Assembly (NCBI GenBank): GCA_017654935.2
Contig: CM065682.1
Coordinates: forward strand, 44,917,286-44,981,285
DNA: 64,000 nt
DNA from: Phymorhynchus buccinoides
Lineage: Eukaryota; Mollusca; Gastropoda; Neogastropoda; Raphitomidae
Direction of reading: 5' to 3'
In this document: positions 47,119-58,720 of the stretch, piece by piece
Layout: each line of letters opens with the position of its first letter
How positions within the stretch are numbered: the first letter of the stretch is position 1
Made by a program: the position numbers and the translations under genes
Notes under the pieces: generated by a model
What the model was told of the DNA's origin: nothing
Database searches by the model: none
What the model saw: the letters and a program-made list of their open reading frames with translations, nothing else

Positions 47119-49318
47119 ATATAATATATATATGCAGGATATGATATAGTACATAACGCAGTTCGTTCTCTTGCTTGGATTGTTATATCTAAATTTGTAA
47201 TAGAAGCGTTTTTTTAATCATTGAATGTGCTATAAATACATTTAACTCATCGAACACATTTTGTACTAACATGCATCATTATACTTAATAATTATTACAT
47301 TCAAAGAATCCTAATATAAAATGGCTGTGTACTTCAATTTTCCCTTTTTTTAAGAGAGGCAACGATATAAGGTACTAAAGATACATAGAGTAAGATAGGT
47401 CTTAAAAGGAAATACAGGAATATAAAGTGGGGGCATTGAAGAATGCACTGCATATCATAATTTACGTTAAGTCATATAAGATTATGTTGTAGGAGAAAAA
47501 AACCACCACGCTAAAAAGACGGGCAGTTAAAGTGAAAAGTATCCTGTTGATGAGTTTGCCAGCAAACAATGATGTCATAGGGATTTCGCGTAAGCTAGTA
47601 ACTTGTTGTCATAACATAAAGGCCAATATTGATGCTTGCGAATGTATTTTTCAAATATTATTATCGGTAATGCTCATTATAGGAACACACTATCCTTAAA
47701 TAATGGTATCGTAGGTTTTTTGCAGGATTTTACATCTATAAATAAAAGCTTTTGCCATGTAATAATAACTAAGGTCAATAACATCATCTGTTATCACATT
47801 CCTTTCAGCAACTAACAATTTGTCGAGTCAAATATTACAAGATGCTGAGTAAATTGGAAATTGTTGGCTATTTCACATTTGTCGTGTAGTGTCATTTGAA
47901 AATTCATCCAAAAGGATAACACATGTTCACAGTTCCAGAAAATGTGTTGAATATTATCTTTATGATTATTATATGAGATTGGTTATATTTTGCTTGGCTA
48001 GAGTATTTTTGCCTTTCATACTTTTGATGTGCATTAGTATGGCCGCCTTATGTGTGCCTCTCAAGGTATCGTCTCCTAACTATTGACTGCCAGTAAAGGC
48101 AGACGGGGGGGCAGCTTGCCCTATTGAGGTGGGTGGCTGGGCTAACACTTGTTAGCATAGATGGATAAGCCTTGCCCATGACGGCATCCCCTTACGTCTA
48201 TCAGGCCAAAGCGATTTGAGGTCATCTGGAATAACATAACTATCAACTAAATGAGCATACAATAATTACGGCGGAGGTGGCAAATTAGCTCGAGCGAAAT
48301 ATTTTGGATCTGGAATGAAAAATGGTGGCCATGTACTCGCGGGACCATGATAGATCTTCAACATTTTGAAAATTATTAATGTAGGTGCCTACTTCGTCTT
48401 GTTTGTTTCAAATGGAAATCCCCTGCTCAGTGGATTGTGAATTGTTTTGTGAATACCATTTACATAGCAATTCGCACGCTCACTGATATGTGCCGCTCCT
48501 TCGGATCGCATTTCGCTGTTTCAAATCGGCAAAAACAAGAGGGGTTAATCACTATAAAAAATCTTTCTGCGGCGACCAGAATCAAAGGTATAATATGAGC
48601 TGATCATTACATGCGATGGGTATCATCGCAGCCTGAGAAAGTTTACGAAGTCATTTCTATTTTCCTTAGGTAGGGAACGTTTGATTGTTGTGTAGAGGTT
48701 GATGTGGAGGACTATGTAAGATCGGAGAGTACCAACTCGCTAAAGGATCATCCATTCAGAATGAATGGATGATCGTGGCGCAAGGAGACGTGCAGGGCAG
48801 TACTGTGTGACGAGGTAATGGTTATAAAAAGGCTACAGTCTAGCTAGGGAAGACTTTTAGAAAATTTGCCTTTAGCCCACTTCTGCTAGGGTATGGGGAG
48901 GTGAGTCAACTTTCCCGCGCCCCTTTTCATTCTAATAAATTTAATATTTGTGCGCACGGGTTCTGGGATCGTCAGTTATTGGTTTGTGTAAGAAATAGCA
49001 AGCTCGGTTGAATTGCTCTAAAATGGGCGACAGAGAGAATAGGTTTTGTACATGAATATTACTAGGAGCTCCCACTCTCATCTAGTCTGCACCAAAAGGG
49101 TTTCATTGGGATTAGTTTGTACACTTGTATTTTTATTTTTACTGCGCGCGAGAATCTGCATAAGATTATGCAGTCTCAATAATAAGATAAGCAGCTCAAT
49201 TGCGCCGAAAAGACAAATATGGGATAAAATCACAATGAAATCCGAATGGAGAATTGCAGTCGAAGGGTATCTTTTGTCTTTCTAGATAGGTTCTTCCCCA
49301 AGCCGGAAGGGTCACTAA
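47119..49318. other. No supported gene
   Basis: Mostly AT-rich unique sequence. It contains a 29-bp hairpin at 48746-48774. Short open frames (e.g. 47889-48086, 49046-49285) show no domain. Confidence 0.4.
48746..48774. repeat. Perfect 12-bp inverted repeat (hairpin)
   Basis: GATCATCCATTC, five bases, then GAATGGATGATC. Confidence 0.9.
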
Positions 49319-49605
49319 TTATGAATTGCGGTGTCCGTACGAATGTGGGGGGGGTGGTTTGGCGGGGGGGGGGGGGGGGGGTGTCTTAAATGATTGTCCG
49401 CTAGTCAGGTATGCCTTAGCTGTTTGAAGTTCCTGGTCTTGCTCGTCATGAGAGAGTAGCTCCCTGTCGTTCCGGTTACGGCTTCGCGGGTTGGCACGGT
49501 TCAGGCGTGGTCTCCTCTCGGATTCTGGGTGCGGGTCGTCTTGGCGACGGACCCGTCTTGGTGCTTGGTGGAGTCCTGGGTAATCGTCCGGTCCACGATG
49601 CCCTA
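49319..49605 (-). CDS. Possible exon or repeat-derived coding fragment, Arg/Asp/Pro-rich
   Basis: On the minus strand, an acceptor-like TCTCTCTGTGATTATCAG ends at 49606. It is followed by an open frame with GHRGPDDYPGLHQAPRRVRR and then ESERRPRLNRANPRSRNRND. The stretch is GC-richer than its surroundings and lacks a start codon. The open frame runs into an 18-base C homopolymer (G run 49363-49382 on +), so its 3' end is unreliable. No family recognised; it could be a retroelement gag-like fragment or chance. Confidence 0.15.
49363..49382. repeat. Poly-G run
   Basis: About 18-20 consecutive G, likely of uncertain length in the assembly. Confidence 0.9.
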
Positions 49606-49845
49606 CTGATAATCACAGAGAGAAGGTGGATGAAGATCTCTATGGCTTAGAGACAAGGGACTTTCAGTCGGCAGGGAATTAGTGAATCCCACCAGGGCTT
49701 TAAGGCTTCCCTTGTACAATATCACTATATGTAGTTAATAAATAAACTGAATTTAAGTTAACAAACTGAGATCAGTATAACATAAAAGGTGATCAAGACA
49801 ACATTATTCTCCATCCAACACCTGGAAAGGAAGTGTATCATAATG

Positions 49846-49922
49846 TGCAAGATTGCGGCCCATAGGTTTCTTACTAAAAATAGTGCAAGATTGCGGCCTA
49901 TAGGTTTTCCTACTAAAAATAG
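49846..49922 (+). repeat. Short tandem duplication
   Basis: 'GTGCAAGATTGCGGCC' followed by 'ATAGGTTT' and 'CTACTAAAAATAG' occurs twice in a row. Confidence 0.85.
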
Positions 49923-50027
49923 ACAAAAGTGTTATTAGGCATAAACTCCGGTTCTGGTACCAAACGTGTTCAAGTCAAAAACACACACACACACAAATAA
50001 TCATTGCACATAAATAGAATAGAATGT

Positions 50028-50475
50028 TGTTTCTCTAGATTACGGTCGCCGCGCGAATAACTGTTACGCCAAAAGGGGTCTAAGAAACACTTTAGAAAAC
50101 GTTTGAGGAAAAATATTACAAGCTCTTGTCCGATTGGTAAAAAAAAGTATTGTTTTAACCAAACTTGAATGGACCAATCAACAACTAGAAATGTATTTAA
50201 TCACGGGATAGTTTGCCGCTTGGTCGCTTGCTGGGAAGAACAAAACGCCACGCGAACTATCGGCAAACGAAGGGTGTTTCTTGGACAGTTTTTGCCGATT
50301 TGAGCGAGCGCAGCGTAACGTTAGACCTTGTTTCGACCCCCAGGGTCAAGTTTCTCTAGACGACGGTCGTCGCGCGCATAACTGTTACGCAAAAAGGGGT
50401 CTAAGAAACACTTTAGAAAACGTTTTAGAAAGAATATTAGAAGCTCTTGTCTGATCGGTAAAAAAAAGAAGTATT
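50028..50475 (+). repeat. Direct repeats of ~130 bp, period ~320
   Basis: The segments 50028-50155 and 50348-50475 share TTTCTCTAGA, 'ATAACTGTTACGC', 'AAAAGGGGTCTAAGAAACAC', 'TTTAGAAAACGTTT' and 'AAGCTCTTGTC' in order. This resembles a pair of LTR-like or duplicated promoter segments, but no TG...CA ends were identified. Confidence 0.75.
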
Positions 50476-51118
50476 TTTCTGCTCCCTATCCCTATGCCTT
50501 ATGGTGTGAACGCTAATTCGTTCATATGAGAAGACAAACCCGAGGTCCCGTGTGCTCAGGCACTTCGTGTACGGTAAAGAACCCAGTAGGAATAAAGCAG
50601 TTGTCAGTTGTTCAAAATGTAACCCCCTCCTTCCACTTCTGTCACACACTCACACAAAATGCACACACACAATACAGAAAAGGAGGCGCTACACGTGCGC
50701 TCTCTAGTGAGAGAAGAATCTCTCCGACGAGAAAGGTAATACAATACAAACAAATACAATAATTAAGTTTTGTCTTGTCTTGCTTAAAATAATATTTTTG
50801 ATTCTATATTTTAACTCTCAACCTTTAAGCTTTTCATCTTTACACTCCCAGTTGTATAAGAACTAGAGTATTTTGGGATGGGAATGAAGGCTTGTGTGCG
50901 TATCTCACTCAATCTGTCTGTCTGTCTGTCTCTGACGAAGATGTGTAGCGGTTTGTGTAGCCTAATCTGGCCATGTTTGCACTATCGCAGTGATGTTCGT
51001 TAAATCTGGGGCTACGATTGTACAAATAAGCTACATTTACATGTCAGATTCCGTGTAAGCGTTCACATCAGTATGTGTGTCTATTTTTATCCTTTCAAAG
51101 ACTCGTATAAAGTTTCAG
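50476..51118. other. 3' flank of the GPCR gene, nothing else recognised
   Basis: Includes a fragment 'GAGGTCCCGTGTGCTCAGG' (reverse of the SINE-like phrase at 23545). No polyadenylation signal for the minus-strand gene is clear. Confidence 0.4.
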
Positions 51119-52162
51119 CTATGTTTTTGTACAGCAAACCAACATAGAAAATTCCTTCCTGAACTTCCTCCCTGTCAGACAGTAGAGATAAAAGTTCACG
51201 ACACTGTTCGTGTGCAGTAACGTACCGGTCACATCGTACACAAGCCGTGCTTGGGCGTATTCTTCGTTGCTTGTCTGTGCGTCCTGACTGGCTAAATATG
51301 ACAGCATAAACTCACATTTCGAGGGCAAGGTCAGAACGATATAGGTCAGGGACACAACGATCACAGTCAAGGTCACGGAGCTGTTGACTTTTTTCCTGGC
51401 CAGAATCTGGTCAGAGCTTCCTTGGGTCAGTTTCTGGCAAGTTTCTTTTGTGGACTTCCTGAGCTTCCAAACCAAAACTGCGTTACAAACAACCATCACA
51501 GTAAATGGGATCAGAGAATGCATCACCAACTCTACATTAATAAAAACGTTTTCCATGAATTTCTTGTAAATGTCTGAATCCATCCAACAAACTTCGGTGT
51601 CGTAACCCTCGAGTGGTATCATTTTATATCCGTACAGATAATGAGCATAGAAACCCGCAAAGAACAGGGGCATTACTAACAGTACAATAACGACTTTGCG
51701 ATGTGGGCACATCACGTTGACCCGATGTGGCCACACTACAGACAGGGCTCTGTGTAAAGTCAGACACACCAGGTACCAGCCACTGAGCGTTGTGTAACCT
51801 GATAACCATGCTATAATTTTACACCAGAAGTTGTTCGAGTTAAACATGTCGTACTGGAAAGCGGACCACAACCAGTGTACACTGGAGAATGAAACGACCA
51901 CAACTAAATCAGTGACCGCCAAAGCGATGAAATAGTACTCGATGACCGAATCTTCTGACATCATTCTTCTCGCGATGATGATGGTCATGGTGTTTCCGAA
52001 ACTTCCCAGAATAAAAATGATGGGATAGCAGATGATGACAACATAATTACCGATGACCACATAAAGATGGGAATCCCTTGGGGCTTCATCTGACAGCACC
52101 CCATCCTCATCTGACGTGGAGTTCTCCAGCAAGAAAGATAAGGAAGATGAAGATACCGCCAT
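51119..52162 (-). CDS. Intronless class A (rhodopsin-like) GPCR, peptide-receptor type
   Basis: 347 residues from ATG to stop in one exon. Seven hydrophobic segments lie near residues 36-62, 75-98, 113-140, 155-175, 205-232, 262-285 and 308-329. Class A landmarks are N57 of the GN motif in TM1, D85 in LAVTD of TM2, Cys114 and Cys192 for the TM3-ECL2 disulphide, P219 in TM5 and P280 in TM6. An N-glycosylation site NST is at 14-16. Two landmarks are altered: DRY is LHR (R138 kept, acidic residue replaced by His), and NPxxY is NFYLY (323-327, Pro replaced by Phe). The ligand is unknown. The style fits the large, lineage-expanded orphan peptide and chemosensory-type receptor families of molluscs. 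It should act at the plasma membrane through G proteins. The start is supported by a normal extracellular N-terminus of about 35 residues with no signal peptide. Confidence 0.92.
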   Translation of the reverse strand: MAVSSSSLSFLLENSTSDEDGVLSDEAPRDSHLYVVIGNYVVIICYPIIFILGSFGNTMTIIIARRMMSEDSVIEYYFIALAVTDLVVVVSFSSVHWLWSAFQYDMFNSNNFWCKIIAWLSGYTTLSGWYLVCLTLHRALSVVWPHRVNVMCPHRKVVIVLLVMPLFFAGFYAHYLYGYKMIPLEGYDTEVCWMDSDIYKKFMENVFINVELVMHSLIPFTVMVVCNAVLVWKLRKSTKETCQKLTQGSSDQILARKKVNSSVTLTVIVVSLTYIVLTLPSKCEFMLSYLASQDAQTSNEEYAQARLVYDVTGTLLHTNSVVNFYLYCLTGRKFRKEFSMLVCCTKT

Positions 52163-54040
52163 TTTAGACTAACAGAAGACGAAGGCAGCGTCAAAAGGTG
52201 GAAGCTGAAATCCATTATACCTCGTAACAAAATATCTACTATAACATGAACGCAAGACTGCTTTTAAATTGTATTTCTTTAAAAGAAATACTTTCTGATT
52301 CTTATTTACTTATCACTATGAAATTAGCTGGAAAATTATAACCCTTTTAAATAGTTCTTTTAGAGCTGTGGATTGCGCAAAAATGGGTATAGTACGTTTA
52401 CAGGAAAAAACACTTGTGGACAAAATTGATGAACATGTTAAAACAAAAGCACATATATTATAAAGAAACATTCTTCCTATACTAATAATTAAAAGCTTCA
52501 TACGAACTAACTGGCATGGTTATAATGCATGTATTTTGAAGAAGAAAAAAAAATCTTTCTCAACTTATTTTGACTCTAGTCATGAAAAGATGTTTTGCAG
52601 CTAAATACAAAGAAGGGAAAAATCACCTGTTGTTTTAATTAAAACAAAAACCCACACAAATAAGCTTGCAATCTTTTGGTTGGGCCAAAAAGTCTAACTG
52701 TCACAAAGACACAACCTACCAACCTTGCAAAGAATGAAGCCAACTTTCTCACTTCCCACCTAGAAGGTGAAAAGGTGGAAGGTGGGAAGTGTTAAGTAGT
52801 GGTAACAGTAGGCAGTGGGTGGGTTCACAATGATCCCCACCTGTAGTGTAGGTGAAAGGGTGGGAGTAAAAAAACAACTGGCTTCAGTCAGCTGCGGACT
52901 GTGAGTTCTATGGCATAGTCAGACTTTTGGGTTGGACTGATTGTGTTCAGCACCATAAATAAAAAGCGTGTTCCGCTGAAAGAACCACGACTTGCTACCA
53001 AGTTTTACATTTGTGTATGGTTAACTAATCGCATATAAAACCAAGGGAGAAAACTCCTTTGGGCATTGTTTCTTAAAATAGGCCTATACATTAGCAAAGT
53101 ATACTCTGTGTATGTAATTAGTGATGCATTCGGTGCAAAGCTGCCAGTTGAAATGCTCTAAAGAAACCAAACCTTTATGAGCTGTAGATGGAGCTTCCTT
53201 TATTAACATTAGACATTATGAAGCCATAACAGCAACAACAAAGAGAAAACCAGCACGACAACGAAGAGAAATAAACTATTTGTGTAAGCATACCAGTTTG
53301 ATTTAGTAAGCGGGGCAGGGGAGTTAGGTAAAGCAGCCTTTGGTTAAAAATCTAACGTCTGAAACTGAACATTAATTTCTATTAAATTAACAGAGAGAAG
53401 AGAGAGAGAGAGAGAGAGAGCATGGAAGCCGTTACTGTAACTAGTAAAAATGATTACAGATATGAAAGCTAGTTACTGTAAAAAAATGATTACAGATATG
53501 AAAAGAACCAACACAGTTATAAACACATATTTCTTTTCAAGGTTGACTTCTAGCTTGCGACTCTTAATTTCAAAAGCAAAGAGATTTCTTTTACCACCCT
53601 GTGAGTCCCCGTTTCCTTATTGCCAATTGAACATTCTCGTTGAGAATAGGGTCTAATAATTCGGAGTAGTTCGTGATAATCATCACACAGATCAAACATT
53701 AGAGCATAACAGACTTCAAAGCAATGTGTCTTTATAGCTGTTGATCAAAATAACAGTTTCATTAAATACTCAGCACGGTTACGCATTCTCAGTTGAAGGT
53801 AAAATAAATGTCTCAAAACGGAAAGCAATTTGTTTTACATAATATTCCTTGATATCGACCAACTTTTTTTGTATTTGTAATATCAAAGCAACCCAAGTTT
53901 TGTTCCCAATCGATCATTGCGCATAACACGGTCGGCCCAAATTAACAGATGCTGTTAATTATAAGTGTGCACGTGATCGATACACCGCACGAATACACAG
54001 ATACATGTAATATTTTAATTGCAAACGCATACAAACGCAT
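52163..54040. other. Upstream of the GPCR, no gene recognised
   Basis: AT-rich, mostly unique. It includes a short (GA)n at 53397-53420 and a two-fold 'AAAATGATTACAGATATGAAA' duplication at about 53447-53502. Confidence 0.4.
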
Positions 54041-54044
54041 ACAT

Positions 54045-54090
54045 ACACACATACACACACAGACCACACACACATACACACACACACACA

Positions 54091-54173
<83 letters not shown>

Positions 54174-54197
54174 ACACACAGACACACAGACACACAC

Positions 54198-54233
<36 letters not shown>

Positions 54234-54395
54234 ACACACACACACATAAGCGGGCAGTCAGATATTTGCACATGGTAACATCCATACAAAGACAATAAAC
54301 ACGCGCACACGCATTCACAAAATCGCACATACATAAAACTCACACACACACACACACACATACACACACACACACACACACACGCACACACACAC
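54045..54395. repeat. (CA)n microsatellite block
   Basis: CA tracts lie at 54045-54245 and 54338-54395. Confidence 0.95.
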
Positions 54396-54401
54396 ACGCA
54401 A

Positions 54402-54545
54402 TACAAAGAAGTGTTTGACTTCATTTGGTCTGTGCAAAGAAGTGTATGACGTCATTTGATCTGTGCAAATAAGTGTATGACGTCCTTTGGTCTGTACGAA
54501 GAAGTGTATGACGTCGTTTGGTCTGCACAACGAAGTGTTTGTTGT
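54402..54545 (+). repeat. 38-bp minisatellite, about 4 copies
   Basis: Unit 'CAAAGAAGTGTATGACGTC' plus 'TTTGGTCTGTA'. It is related to the CAAAGAAGTGTTCG array at 40.4-41.6 kb. Most units carry a TGACGTC half-CRE-like core. Confidence 0.85.
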
Positions 54546-54614
54546 CTTGTCAAGCAAGACATTGATAAACTTTTTTTTCAGTGTCAGTGTACGATGGTGT
54601 ATTTGCATGAGTGA

Positions 54615-54792
54615 GCCTATGCGCGTGCGTGTATGTATGTGTGCGCGCGTGGTGTGTGTGTGGTGCGTGTGTGTGTGTGTGCGCGTGTGTGTGTGTGTGT
54701 GTGTGTGTGCGTATGCGTGCGCGTAAGCACACGTGAAACGCTTGTGCACGCGTGTGTCACAGAATGTGTGTGGTGTGTGTGTGTGTGTGTGT
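54615..54792. repeat. (GT)n microsatellite
   Basis: A GT-rich tract with interruptions. Confidence 0.93.
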
Positions 54793-54814
54793 GAATTGTG
54801 TTTCCTACTTTCTT

Positions 54815-55765
54815 TAGGCCAACAATGTTACTGACAGAGTAGAATGGTTGTGTGACTTCACACGTTTGCCACATTTGAACACACACACAGTATACACATG
54901 ACACACGATGGTCACACGGACACACTGACACACACCACTGACAGCACACAACACACACACACACTGAAACTGTCTGCTGGTAGAGTCTAAACACTGTGAA
55001 CGCTTGTGCACGCGCTACAGTTCCGAGTGAGTACAGAATGATTTTCTTTGAGTATTCTGTTTACCCAGTCTTATTACATATACAATTATGTGGTTACTGA
55101 TAAGGATACGTGCTGTCACAACACAGACAAAGTGTTCATCCAATAAAATGGTGTGTGTGTGTGTGGCACGTGTTAAACAGTGTGTGCAATGTGTGTATTA
55201 AAATATGTGTGCTACACTCTCCCCTCCCCCCTCATACACATGACAAACAGACAAACAGGCAAAGACTGAGTGAGAGTGAGAGAGAGTGTGTGTGTGAAAG
55301 TGTGAGTGTGTGTGGTGTGCGTGCGAGCGCGCGAAAGAAAGTGCAGAGAGAGTGATGAATTGTAAAGAAAATGTTTCTGGTCTACTTTCTAACACCCTGA
55401 ACTAGGCCAACAATGTTACTGACAGAGTAGATGAGTTCGCTGTGACTTAGACATGCCCTTGAACGTTTGCCGCCGTTATTATGAAGCCGTGTGTTTGCGC
55501 TAGGCCTATGTTACATGCTACCTAGTATTGACTTTAATATACAAAAATGGTCATATCTCGCACACCACTGACCAGTACACACCACTGTAACAGTAGCCTA
55601 CACTTAGGCGGACACACACCACTGACAGGCACCCTGTCTGACTGGACCACAGAGGTCTAAACTTCAGACTGTGAGATAATTCGAAATTATACAAGTACCG
55701 GAAATTCACGCTACAGTTCCGAGTGAGTACAGAATGATTTTCTTTGAGTATTCTGTTTGAAAACC
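54815..55765 (+). repeat. Partial direct duplication of the 1.6-kb repeat's end
   Basis: 'AGGCCAACAATGTTACTGAC' occurs at 54817 and 55406, and 'CTACAGTTCCGAGTGAGTAC' at 55014 and 55709. The first copy is internally deleted and CA-expanded. Confidence 0.8.
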
Positions 55766-57005
55766 CAATTTATCACCCTTACCACATTCAAGGCCTACAA
55801 TCTGTGACCTTGACCTTGACCTTGATCAGTATGCAATCATCAGAACAAACATATGCCAAAGTACCTACATGCCAAGATTTGAAGTCCCTAAGACCAACGG
55901 TGTGGACGTTACAGCCCCTTAAAGATTTTCGGTTGTCAAGGTCATACGCCAAGGTGAAGGTCACGACGGCGATCATTTATGCGCGGATGCCTTCCTCTCA
56001 TGGTGACACGCCACCACACAAAATTGGAAACGATTCGGTGAAGCGGTTCGGAAGATATGCGTGGGACAGAAAAACACAATTATTAGACCCATACCACTTT
56101 CAAGGCATACCGATCTCCCTGACCTTGACGTTGACCATCATCGGTATGCCATCATCAGAACGGCCATAAGCGAAAGTACCTCCATGCCAAGTTTCATGAC
56201 TCCAGGACCTGCAGTGTGGAAGTTATGGCCCCTTAACGATTTTCGGTTTTCAAGGTCATACGCCAAGGTCAAGGTCAGAGCGGCAAAAAGTTTTGTGCGG
56301 ATGCCTTCCTCTCATAGGGACACACCACCACACAAAATTTGAAGCGGTTCGGGAGATCCTTAGGACAGACAGAAAAGAACAACAAACAAACAAAAAAAGG
56401 AAACAAACCTGAACGAAAACTTACTCCTTTGCGATCGTAGATTGGCAAAGGACAAAAACAGAAAAGAGAACTGAAAGCCAACTTAGTTCGGCCTTTCGGC
56501 ATGTGGGGCATTTGTAAATACAAAGATTGTGGGAACAATACTGGAGGGAATGCCCGGAGGCAGTGCTAAACCAGTAAAGTCCCGATTTTTTAATAATACA
56601 GATACGTGTAGTGTCATCCCGTTGACACAGCCGCCTCGGTTGCCGTTGCCATCGCCCCGTTAGGGCTCACAGTAAATTTAAAGCGATTCGGTCGAAAAAA
56701 CGGCGGAGTTATAAGGCCCGTTTCGTGTTTCACACACACACACACACGGACGGACAGTTGGCTTTTTACTTTGATAATATATGATAATATCTAATGAGCC
56801 CAAAGTAAGTGCTAACTACCACAAAGCCATAACGAACTGGTTAGGCCATACCAAAAAGCTTTGTGGACATACTCTGCCAAAGAGAATATGTTTACCTTTG
56901 TTTGCCTGTCCGTCCGTGTGTATTGTATTAACAACACAACTAAAGACATGCTCACGAATGGTGGAGAGTTTAAAGACCCACCACGTCAACGTGTCAAAAT
57001 CATGT
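55398..57005 (+). mobile_element. 1.6-kb repeat, inverted partner of 30190-31779
   Basis: Same element as at 30.2-31.8 kb in the opposite orientation. It has internal ~330-bp units with 'AAGGTCATACGCCAAGGT' and 'GACACACCACCACACAAAAT' phrases. Short open frames (55744-56342) follow the repeat units but show no recognised domain. Confidence 0.75.
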
Positions 57006-57045
57006 TTTTCACGTGTTTTTCTCTCTTATTAGCTGTGTAAGAAAT

Positions 57046-57609
57046 CTTAAAGGGGCACCCTGACGGATGTTTTTTTTAAAGAAACACGTCGAGATCAACA
57101 GGAACACCCTTTACAGAGATTGCAACTCTCATTTTGCTCTGGTTTTGTAGAAATCAAACCGTCAAATCTGCGATTCCTCCTTGGCGGAGGTGCTGGAAGT
57201 CAAATTATTTCACCCAAAAGAGAAGGCGTGTGCCGTCTCTTTTCTAATGGCCGCCAAATCGTTTGCACGAAATTTTCGGAATACAAGCATTTTTTTATTT
57301 TTTTTTTTTTTTATATACAGTTTATTTAAAGGAGTTTCGCTCACAACAAAGGAAACAGCTCCAATTTTTTTTTTTACTGCACTACAAAAAAAAGAAAAAG
57401 CTTCAACCACAATGGGACTGGCCTCCACCCACCCCATCCAAAATGGCTTCTCTCTCCGGCATCTCCGCCAAGGAGGAATCGACGTTTTGACGGTTTGATT
57501 TCTAGGAAACCAGAGCAAATTGAATATTCTGATCCTTGAAAAGGCCGTCTTTCTAGTGATCTCGACGTGTTTCTTGCAAAAAACTCATCCGTCAGGGTCC
57601 ACCTTTAAG
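57046..57609. mobile_element. Fold-back element with ~150-bp arms, nested in another fold-back element
   Basis: The left 'CTTAAAGGGGCACCCTGACG' and right 'CGTCAGGGTCCACCTTTAAG' ends are inverted, and arms continue through 'AAACACGTCGAGATC' and 'AAATCAAACCGTCAAA'. The flanks (56968-57045 and 57610-57660) are the two halves of the element family described at 28150-28620, so this is an insertion into an older element. Copy A (41584-41820) keeps only the right arm. Confidence 0.75.
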
Positions 57610-57659
57610 AAATCGTCCAAGCTTAAGAGGGAATGTGACACGTGACGTGGGGGGTCTCT

Positions 57660-57998
57660 TAAGGGGCAGACACACTGCATACAATTTGATCCCAATGCAA
57701 ATGTCACAATTGTGAGGCATGATTCTTGTGAAATTCTACTATCTACATGGATCTGATGAAATCGCACTATTACCTTCACTATTTTGTAGTGCCCCATACA
57801 CGAATCTGATGAAATAGCTGTTGTTGGTTGTTTTATCAGACATTTTATTTGATTCGTGTATTGAGGTCTGCTTGAGTATAGTGAGCGAAAATAGTAGAAT
57901 TATTTTTAGACGGAAGTATTTCACGTGAATCGCGACTCACAGACATCGCCACAATCGGATCGCATTGGGATCGAATCGTATGCGGTGTGTCTGGCCCT
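57660..57998. mobile_element. MITE copy with ~55-bp TIRs (in copy B)
   Basis: The ends 'GGGGCAGACACACTGCATAC' and 'GTATGCGGTGTGTCTGGCCC' are inverted. The inner arms 'GATCCCAATGCAAATG' and 'GATCGCATTGGGATC' extend the pairing. Confidence 0.85.
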
Positions 57999-58614
57999 GT
58001 AGAGTATCATCAGTAAAGAATTCATTATTTTCAGTTCCCCGTAGAAGATTGTCAGGTCAACCATGCTAGACACTTTTAATGCATCCATTGTCATTATTAA
58101 GCAGCCCTTAAGCGAAAGCTGTGGTGTCTGGTTTGTTTGGCTGGCTGGCTGGCTGACTGACTATGTACGTTAACACGATAGCATTTGAACGGAGAGACCT
58201 AGGACCCTCGAAGTTTGCAAGCGGATAGGTAATTAGGATATCTTGGCCAAGTTCGAACATGAAGGTCATTGGTCAAAGTTCAAGGTCACTGAAGCGGGAA
58301 AATGTGCTGCTCTGCTGGTGATATAGTGATTTCACACTCTAGACTTTCTTCGTTTCATTTCACCAACGACAAGGAGGTAATGGCTTTATCTTTATATTGT
58401 TTCTTTTAAATGTTTTTATTTTTTTAATGAGTCTTTTTGACTAGCCAATACCTGGATTTAAAAAAAAATCAGATTTTGTTTTCCATCCTAGTCGTCTTGT
58501 TCCCTTTGAAGTCGGCTACTTTGAATAAAACTGGGTGGTGCAATCTTGGCAGGAGTTCTGTTCGTTTTGGTACAGACTTGTTCGGTTGATTGAATTACAA
58601 AATGTGTGTTCATG

Positions 58615-58638
58615 CAAAATGTGTGTGTGTGTGTGCAT

Positions 58639-58720
<82 letters not shown>

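Larger units (their letters stand above)
43880..47120. mobile_element. Cluster of related inverted-repeat (fold-back) elements
   Basis: The same modules occur repeatedly in both orientations. A 'GAAACAGCTGTCTTTGCAT' module is at 44088 and 45087 (+), and in degraded reverse form near 45850 and 46698. A 'CATTTCAAATGCACCAATTT' module is at 45304 and 46960 (+), with reverse forms near 45664 and 46494. 'ACAAGCCAAACTTCCCAAC' and its complement recur at 44500, 45360, 45600, 46440 and 47005. The pattern implies nested copies of one fold-back family. No transposase domain was recognised. Confidence 0.75.

Noticed and set aside
50028..50475. Possible LTR retrotransposon
   Set aside because: The repeats are too short and close together; no TG/CA ends, primer-binding site or pol domain was seen.
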